64,000 nucleotides of DNA, taken from contig OZ018329.1 in the NCBI GenBank assembly GCA_963969495.1, positions 149,852,502-149,916,501 of the forward strand, in the 5' to 3' direction. Below are positions 56,166-64,000 of the stretch, piece after piece. The DNA is from Ceratothoa steindachneri (Eukaryota > Arthropoda > Malacostraca > Isopoda > Cymothoidae). A program made the translations under genes and the position numbers. Every line of letters begins with the position of its first letter. Position 1 is the stretch's first letter. The notes beneath the pieces are model-generated. The model was not told the origin of the DNA, made no database searches, and was given only the letters and a program-made list of their open reading frames with translations.

Positions 56166-57465
56166 CACAACCTTTCAGGCAGTCCTCCTTACCCTCACTA
56201 GCACACCGATGCTCCACCCTCCTTGTCCGTACCTACACCAAACTTGTAGCCACCCCAAGTAGACAGGTTTCCACTCTCTTCTCCTCCAACAGTGTAGGAA
56301 ATCACTACATAGCCCCATGCCCTTTGTTGACAGAGCCCTCTCCTTCTTTGCTACCCTCCAGACCACTCCACCCTCCTTCCACACACTAGAGAAAACCTCC
56401 CCACTGACTCCTTGGTTTCCTTTTTCTTCAATAGTCTCAGGGATTTCACACACAGATACCATGGTCTAAGGCTGACTGCCCAGTGCTGGGCAGGACCCTA
56501 TTCCTGAATCTCTTACACACATATACTGATGGTTCACGCCTTCCATCCCCCCCCCCATCAGTTGGAGCAGCTATATTCATGCCAGCACTCTCCATCGCCA
56601 CTGCCTAGAGGTTGCCAACCACTGCATCTATCTTTACAGCAGAACTCTTTGCCATTAAGGAGGGACTCAAGGCTGCTAAAAGCCACACTACTTCCTCCAT
56701 AACACTCTTCACAGATTCCCTCACAGCCCTCCAACTTAGCCAATGCCATTCCCCCAAATCACACCACTCCATCTGCCTCCAAATACATCACCAATTACAT
56801 CAACTGTCAAATTAAAATATTGACATCCACCTTAAGTGGGTCCCCTACCACATCGGCATTGCGGGCAACACCGTGGTGGACAGAGCGGCAGATAGGGCCC
56901 ACTCTCATCCCTCTCCTATAGACCTCCCCACAGATCAGACAGACCTACTGAGCAACATATAAAAGGACTGCAACCTTCACTGGAAAAGACACCTTACAAT
57001 ATACAACACTTGGACACATCTGACAGGACACCTGTCACCATTGGTGGACCCACTCCTCCAACCATGCCCTAGACACTGCTATTACCAACCTCAGGATAGG
57101 ACAGTCGCTTCAATGCTCACATGCAGAGGCTGGACCTGACTGACTCCCCACACTGCCCCTAGTGCCCCATACAACCAGAGCATCTGCTACTTGACTGCCC
57201 CCGCCACCACTCCCACCACACTGCTCTCCTCCAATCATTGGCATCACTCTACATCAGCAGGCCAACAGTAGCAGACCTACTTGGAGGCTCCCAAGACCCC
57301 AGCCTGGTCCTAAAGATAATTAAGTACATCAGTGTTCCTGCAGAGGACTGGACAGATCGATAGAATTTAAATATGCAACCACCTAATACTGGCACCTTCG
57401 GAGCACTAGAGGCTGTGGAACCACAACCAGAAAGGCACCAAATCCCCAAGAAGAAGAAGAAAATT
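56165..57465 (+). pseudogene. LINE fragment with RNase H domain and 3' tail (family F)
   Basis: The plus-strand frame shows LTYTDGSRLPS near 56520. ASIFTAELFAIKEGLKAAKS and LFTDSLTALQLSQ follow at 56630-56740, and WVPYHIGIAGNTVVDRAAD near 56850, which together give the D, E, D and final acidic positions of RNase H. A later Cys/His motif reads CPxCPIQPEHLLLDCPRHH-like near 57155-57215. The end has (AAG)n at 57446-57462, a simple-repeat tail as in I-group LINEs. There are several stops. The family differs from A and B. Confidence 0.65.
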
Positions 57466-57539
57466 AATTCTTTTCCTTGGCTGACATTAAGAATGAGGTT
57501 GGTTAGTGCTAAGTTCTATTCATGGGTGTATGAGGGGGG

Positions 57540-57705
57540 ACAGTAGATGACCATAACACTGATATTAGAGCATGTTGCTTCTCAGTAAGTCATTGATATT
57601 TGGAATGGGTTGCCTGAATATGCTGTGTCCGCTGAATCTGTTACCACCTTTAAACGTCATCTAAACTCAGCTCTGAGTCAGATTTTGTATGATTTTGACT
57701 AGTAA
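57540..57705 (+). pseudogene. CR1/Rex-like LINE, 3' end
   Basis: The frame ends VIDIWNGLPEYAVSAESVTT, FKRHLNSALSQILYDFD and a stop. This is the conserved C-terminal block (xxWNxLPxxVVxAxSVxxFKxxLD) of CR1/L2/Rex-type reverse transcriptases. Only this end is present. Confidence 0.65.
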
Positions 57706-57939
57706 TTTCTCCTATATGTGGTTGTTGTATTTCTGGTTAGATTGTTTACTATTTATTCATAATTGCCACTGCTGCCTGCTAAGTCAAATTTTATTGTTAT
57801 ATGCCATGAGTTTGATGGTAGCTCTTCATGTCATCTTGGTGATGCCACATTAGCCAACCACTGTAGTATACCAAGGACATCTCTCTGATAGTTGTGGTTG
57901 GAGGCATCTCCAGTTTCTAGATGGGGATTAAGCCCAATC

Positions 57940-58780
57940 TAGGTAAGAAATATCATAGATGTTGAAGTCCAGGAGGTGCATGCTTATGGTAATAGCATAA
58001 GACACTTGGGTAGTGCATTCATATGCTTTGATGGTGTCCTTAACATAAATTCGCAACCCATGCTTGGGGGTGGGAGATTCATAGTCGTTCCTGAAGAATG
58101 TGTATCGACTAGATTTATTGCATTGTTAGAGATCACAGGCTGCAGTCAAGTTTCAGTTATACCTAATAAATCTAGGCTCTCTTCTAAACAAATCTTATTT
58201 ACAAAATACACCTTATTACTTATATTATTTACATTTTTGGTAACTAAATTCAGCAATGAGAAAGCTGAGCTAAGGGGACAGGGGGCTGTTGCTCCTGATA
58301 GAAAGTCAGTATCTGCAGACAGTTGGGTTGGGACCCTAGGTGGTTCACTACTGGTGGCACAGGGAGGGCAGCTAGACATAGCACTGGGGGCAGTTTTGAA
58401 TTCAGAAAAAGAGTTGGAGGTGGAGGGTACTGGTGGAGTCGCTGGCACAAATGGAGCTGATGCCAGTGGGTATGGTTGCACTTGGAGAATTAGGTCTAGG
58501 TGATGCGGCACAGAACTTCCTGGCCTCCCTTTGTTTAAAAGTGAGGTCCCTGCTGATGAAAACAGTGTCATAGGGCAAATATTTTAGGCATTTTGTGAGG
58601 TACAGTAGATCACACTTGAGGATTTGGTCAGGTATTTTAGCCCTGCATGGGTTTTCCTTGATTGAAACCACTTCATTGAGGTGAATACCTTTATCGGTGC
58701 CATTGAAGAGGAAGGTGGAAACCTCTGAATTTATTTTGGGACTTGTTGGGGATTGCATACCAGTCCCCTAATGATCACAG
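57940..58780 (-). pseudogene. CR1/L2-like LINE, ORF1 end and endonuclease start
   Basis: On the minus strand the frame 58758-58402 (VFISRDLTFKQREARKFCAA) is an ORF1 C-terminus. The frame 58571-58146 ends LNLVTKNVNNISNKVYFVNK and LEESLDLLGITET, the N-terminal segment of a CR1/L2 endonuclease (NxxSLxNKxxxxxxLxxxxxxDxLxxTETWL). Further endonuclease pieces reach about 57940. Short proline/serine-rich sequence lies between. Confidence 0.6.
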
Positions 58781-59855
58781 ATAGAGCCGCACCGTTAACT
58801 TTTCTAATCAATCTGAACACCGCAGAGTCAGAACCAAAAATCCCCTTTTGTACCATAAAACCGATCTCACAATATACTTTTGAGATTGGTATGGCGATGA
58901 TTGAAGAAATAATGGTAAATATCTAGATTAGGACCCAATGCAAGAATGCAATCTAAAAACTATTGGCATAATCACATTCACTTCATTGTTTTGACTTAAT
59001 TATGGGTGATTGCCCCACCCACTGCAACTTTAAAAAAAAACTTGCAATATTCCTAATTCAAAAGCAAAACATGAGATTTGAATGCAAAAGTCAAATGTTA
59101 AGTGTGGTTATTCCTGATAAAAAATATTGGAACATGAAAATTTCATTTGTCTTCCTGTTTGATTCATAAATTATAGTGCATATCAGCCACAAAGAGAGAG
59201 AGGAAATAAACTGGAGATAAAATCATGAAAGGTTTATTCATGGGAATTTTGTCTTTTGATTTAGATTTTAAGTGAAGCAGTCACTTGAGGGATCAGTTCA
59301 GTTCATGGTAGTGCGTTCACTTTGGCACCTCTAATTATATTTCTCTTTTAAAACAGAAATATCTCTTTCTTTTATATATCAATCTACTCTATCTAAGAGC
59401 AGTATCATAATTAATTATCAATTCAGGTATACTAAATATTATATACAAACATATTATAGATTACAATTTTGTTTTCCAAAACATTATTGGTAGTCACACC
59501 TTATTTAGCAGCTAATATTTAGCTTTTAGCTTTGTCATTAATAAGTATTCAGATTTTCATCATTGTTAAAATTTTTAGAAATACACTTATATGGGAAAAA
59601 TATGTAAAAGTTCTGTGTCTGTTAAAGAGTGTTAAAATATTTTTGTATGTATGCCCAAGATTGGGCCTCTCCTTAAAAGGTGTTTATGAGCAAGTGGGTA
59701 AATGAGTTTTCCATACATTACAGTAGTGTGTCGGGTACTGTTCAGCAGAGAAATTTCTTTTAAGGGGATGAATATAGAGAGTTTCCCCTAACCCCCATTT
59801 CTGCCTCCCTACACTTTACTGATCATTGTAAATAGTGAAGTCTTCCCCATCTTTA
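58781..59855. other. Unassigned AT-rich DNA
   Basis: No coding motif, transposon end or exon with good splice sites recognised. Confidence 0.35.
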
Positions 59856-61144
59856 TCAGTGAATTACAGTACATGCTTCATGCTCTTTCTATAAGTCTTT
59901 TTCTTGCCTTCTAAATTTCTCTTAAAGTATTTTTTAAATTTATCTTCATTCACTTCTTGAGTTTCTGTAAATGGTAATATTCTTTCTATGCTTAAATTTT
60001 CTATATTATATATTTTTCTGATATTTTCTAGCTTTTTACCCTTCTTGATAAAATGTTCTGGAGTCTCAGGCTCTTCTCTGCAGAGCTTGCATTGTGTATT
60101 TTCTTCAGTATAGTGTTTATGCCAGTCTAAATTTAAATTATTGATTCTGCATTTAAATAAAAGCACAGATGACAAGTCATTACTATATTTTTTTTTCTTT
60201 TGAGACTGATCTTTTATTTGCTTTATATAAGTCAAGTGTTTGCTTTTGATCTAGTTCCTCTATCCAAATCCTGGTATCAAAATCCTTTATCTGTGTCTTG
60301 AGTTCCTCCTTTTTCAGCTCCTTTAATTTTCTTTTATTAATTTCAATTTGCTCCATGTATTTTTCAATGGTAGTTTTCTATGTTTTATGAAGTTTTTCAT
60401 CCATTATTTTTCCATTATTCTTTTATTGAGTTCTGTGCCTCCATCTAGGATATATTTAACAAAACCAATTTTGGTGTCAATGTCTCTTGTTAGCATTGAT
60501 GATGTCCCAATTTCTCCATGCAATACCACTGAAGGGGTAAAGCCTGGGGCACCTAAAATATTTCTCCACACAGAATTTCCTATTCTTTGTAATTCTTCTA
60601 ACTCTTTCTTTTTCCAACATATCACTGATATTCCTGTCAATATACTTTGCAGTACAATACTTTTCCAGAAAGTTTTACCAATCATTACTTTGTTACAGGA
60701 TCTAGATATAACCGAGAATGTATAATTTCTCAACTTTTTGGCCTGATTTAATTTCTCTTCTCTATGTTTACTGAAGCAGTCTCTTTTATCAACAAGAGTG
60801 ATTCCTAAATATTTTGCTTCATGGATTATTTCAATGTCTTAAATATTATTATTTTGCTTTTATTTTTATTAATTTTTAATCCACATGCTCTCGCTATATC
60901 TATGATAATATCAATCATAAGTTTCATTTCTTCTATCGAATTTGACATTAATATACCATCATCTGCAAAGAACAGTAATGGGATATAAAAATTCTCATCT
61001 TTATACCACATATTCAGATTTTTCCTGAGTATGTTTCTGACCATTATAAAGGTCTGAAGAGACCCAGTGCACCCCTGTCATATACCACTTGTTACTTTTG
61101 CAGTGGCTATTTCTTTGTTGTTAATATACAGTGTTGTCTGATTG

Positions 61145-61251
<107 letters not shown>

Positions 61252-61469
61252 GCAATTGTACTTATTACTTTTGGATCACATCTATATTTTTTAAGTACAT
61301 CAATCATCATTTTTCTGTCCACTGAGTCAAAAGCTTTAGCAAAATCAATAAAAGTCATCACCAATATTTTCTTATTCTTTATACTTTTTTCTATACAATA
61401 CTTTAATATTATTAATATTAATAAATCATCTTCTCTTCTTCTACCTTTTGTAAAGGTAGACCACCAAGC

Positions 61470-62845
61470 GGGCGACCACCAAGCGGCATGTCCTCCTGGC
61501 CTTTGTATTGGCCCTGCCTGTGAAGACAGGGAAACAGTTAGTATCGTCCTAATGTTACCTGCCTACAAACACATTCTGATCCTCCATACACTCTCCAGGA
61601 AATCTTTCACTGCTGCGATCACTCATCCATTCATCTGGTCACATCCCATTTTGTTCAGGATGACCTGCATCATTTCCATTCTCTCACAAACATACTTGTC
61701 GCATTCCAACATGATATGCTCTACTGTCTGTTTCATCCTCACCCATGTCACACATTTTACTGCCAGACTCTGACCATCTGTAACTTCTTGTATTCACATC
61801 CATACATTGTGTCCTAGACCGGAAGAGAAGATCACCACCTAAGCTTCCAGAATACCAGCTTTCATACCTTGGCGCCTTTTTTTCCTTATATAGCTCTAGT
61901 GTCCTCTTTCTCGCCATCTCATCCATCCACTTTCTTTGAGCCGCATCTTTCACTACTTTTTCTATTTCATTTTTCCACTTTCTCTCATCCCAGTTAAGTC
62001 CATTCACATTCAACATTGTCCACTCATACAACCCAAAGTTTGCTACTAATCCACACACATTTGTCATCCTCAAGCACCTCTTATTCCACCTGCTACTGTT
62101 CTCATTCCACATATAAACCTTTTGTGCCAATTGTGTATCTTCCATTCAATCCAGTTTAATCTTGTACCTCAAAGACACCTTTCATACACCTTTCTCTAAA
62201 AGTATTCCATCCCATGTCACCTCTCACACCCCCAATCACTGCATACTTAGGTGCATTCAGGGCTATTCTTCCTACCCAATTTTGCCCAGTCTCTAGCTTG
62301 TCTATTTCCTTCTCCTTCCAAGCTATCACATCCATACCATACATAATACTTGGCACTGCCACACTCTTCCATACTTCTCTCACCACATCATACTTACTAG
62401 CCCTAATCCTAGCTGCACTGCCCAATCTACCTACCCACTGGTTAGTCATACTAATCTTCTCATTCTTCATTTTCTCACTGCCTTTTGAGCTCATCCACAT
62501 TCCTAAGTACTTGTATTCTTCAATCTGCTTTAATACATTCTCTCCAATTTTCCATGTGCCATACCTGTCATTCTCCGATCTATTTACTGTCAGCACCTGG
62601 CTTTTCTCATTGCTAAAACTAACTCCAAAATCTCTACCATACTCATTTACAACATTTAGCAACCTTTACAACTCTTCTGCTGTCTCACTCATCACAATCA
62701 CATCATCTGCATACATCAACAGGGATATCTTATCATTCCCAATGCTTACTCCCACATGCAACCTTCTTACCCTAGCAGCTAATTCCTCTGTGTACATGCT
62801 AAACAGTGCGGGTAAGAGGATACAACCTAGCCTGCAATTTATTTT
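61470..62845 (-). pseudogene. LINE family E fragment (RT to C-terminus), nested in LINE D
   Basis: On the minus strand it starts within the RT motif before LFSMYTEELAARVRRLHVGV and continues through LLMYADDVIVMSETAEEL (YADD). The thumb frame 62662-62156 follows (YKYLGMWMSSKG, VAVPSIMYGMDVIAWKEKEI), then a C-terminal frame (62145-61684). Its 3' end carries a short direct repeat, CGCTTGGTGGTC twice, near 61463-61495. LINE D sequence borders both sides. The long frames (168 and 153 residues) are less decayed than LINE D, consistent with later insertion. Confidence 0.65.
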
Positions 62846-64000
62846 CTGCTTAGATATTATTCATATGTCCTATTAGTTTTGTTTTAATCAGGCTCATGAA
62901 TAGCTTGTATCCAGTATTTGTGAGTGCTATCGGCCTAAAATTCCCAACTGTTGGCTTTTTTTATCTTTGGTATCAACATTGTTTTGGACTATTTCCGTCC
63001 AATTGGAAGGTCCTGCTCCTGGATTATGCCGTTTAAACTTTTTGTTACAATATCTAGTAGCAAGTCATTTTCACCAAACCATTTCCCAATTTCCCCTTAT
63101 ATTTTATCTGGGCCTGGTTGTTTTTAATTTTTTATATTATTTATATGCCTTTTAACCTCTCTACATTCAAACTTAACTGGTTTCATCTTTTTTTTCTGGA
63201 CATTTCAAGGTATTCTGTCAAAAGTGGGGGAATCCACTGATAATTTATTTGACTTCTTCCATATGTAACTTTTTGTAATGACTTTATGAAATTGTCTTCC
63301 TTTTGTTCGATATCTAGACAATTAAAGTGTTCTATTAGGTTATTTGGTACATATGTCATTTCATTCTGAAAAAAGTATTTTTATTTTTTCTTTATTCATA
63401 TTTATATACTGGTTATAATTTTGTATTTCAACTGGGTTCCATATATCTCCTATGTTATTACAATGTTTTTTATATAAACTACTCCAGTAGTTTATGATCA
63501 TTTCATTTCTTTCAGCTTCTGTCCTTAGCTTTTCCCCATGATTGTCATAAATCTCAACTATTTCTTCCTTTTAGTTTATTTATATTTTTCCAAAGTTTCT
63601 GTTCCTGATTTATTTCTCTCTAATTTCCAGAGTAATGTTTCTTTCATGTTTTTCCATGGCTTCTCTTACTAGTTTTTTTACTTTTTGTTTTTGTATGAGG
63701 TACAAATTTATATAGTAGTCTCCCTTTCCCATCTTTACTATTTCTTTTTTTCTATTGTATTCTTTCCAGAATTTTATTTCTTTATTAAACGAAACTGGTT
63801 CCTTCTTTATTTTCTTATCACTTCTTTTTTTTATAGTTTTTGTAAGGAGAACCTTTATTTGCACATTACTCAATTTTTTCTTCTATTATTTGCATTGTAA
63901 GTGAACCATCTTTTTTAGAATTTAACAACTAAGTTTCAACTTGTCTCATAAATAGATCTTTTAACTCTGGATTTGTAAGATTATAATATTCAAATGATTA

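Noticed and set aside
62214..62876. 220-residue plus-strand open frame
   Set aside because: It is the complement of LINE E and LINE D RT coding sequence on the minus strand.

Overview
The window is animal nuclear DNA, most likely from an arthropod and plausibly a decapod crustacean. The composition suggests this: I-type LINEs with RNase H, CR1/L2-like LINEs, Tc1/mariner, pogo/Tigger and hAT DNA transposons, long (TA)n tracts, and one widely split host gene with GT-AG introns. The organism is inferred from this repertoire and not proven. There is no bacterial operon structure, CRISPR array, rRNA or tRNA that I can support.

Host DNA. A minus-strand gene can be followed through exons with matching splice sites and a continuous phase chain: 55344-55301, 54056-52973, 44301-44186 and 40829-40645. 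A separate minus-strand terminal exon (9521-9453) may be its 3' end. The protein is lysine-rich and I do not recognise it. Its introns hold most of the other features.

Layout. 1-8.0 kb: a decayed LINE (family C) is split by a ~4.4 kb DNA transposon with ~500 bp inverted repeats (1430-5810). This transposon encodes an unusual transposase-like protein. 8.4-12.3 kb: two foldback/TIR elements in otherwise plain DNA. 12.4-23.3 kb: several minus-strand copies of one I-type LINE (family A), including a near full-length copy (14744-21832) that is itself split by a solo-LTR-like insertion. 23.8-28.4 kb: a three-level nest, with a hAT element containing a mariner element containing a CR1/L2-like LINE. 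28.6-32.3 kb: minus-strand LINE B. 32.9-37.6 kb: an old plus-strand LINE A copy split by a younger minus-strand LINE A copy. The ORF2 of the younger copy is open apart from one stop codon. 38-43 kb: copies of a dispersed repeat and a ~1.3 kb tandem array of a ~32 bp unit. 43.9-51.6 kb: pogo-like MITEs, a Tc1-like element with long TIRs, a hAT transposase pseudogene and a mariner pseudogene. 52.9-55.4 kb: main host exons, with a Tigger element in the intron between them. 55.6-64 kb: more LINE fragments, ending in a LINE D that is interrupted by LINE E and by a (TA)n tract.

The elements do not work together as a pathway. The window records successive insertions, and target-site duplications or rejoined reading frames give the order for at least five nests. 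The observations most worth following are the TIR element at 1430-5810, the LINE A copy that carries its 3' hairpin motif at both ends, the hAT/mariner/CR1 nest, and the splice-site-like tandem array at 39-40.6 kb.
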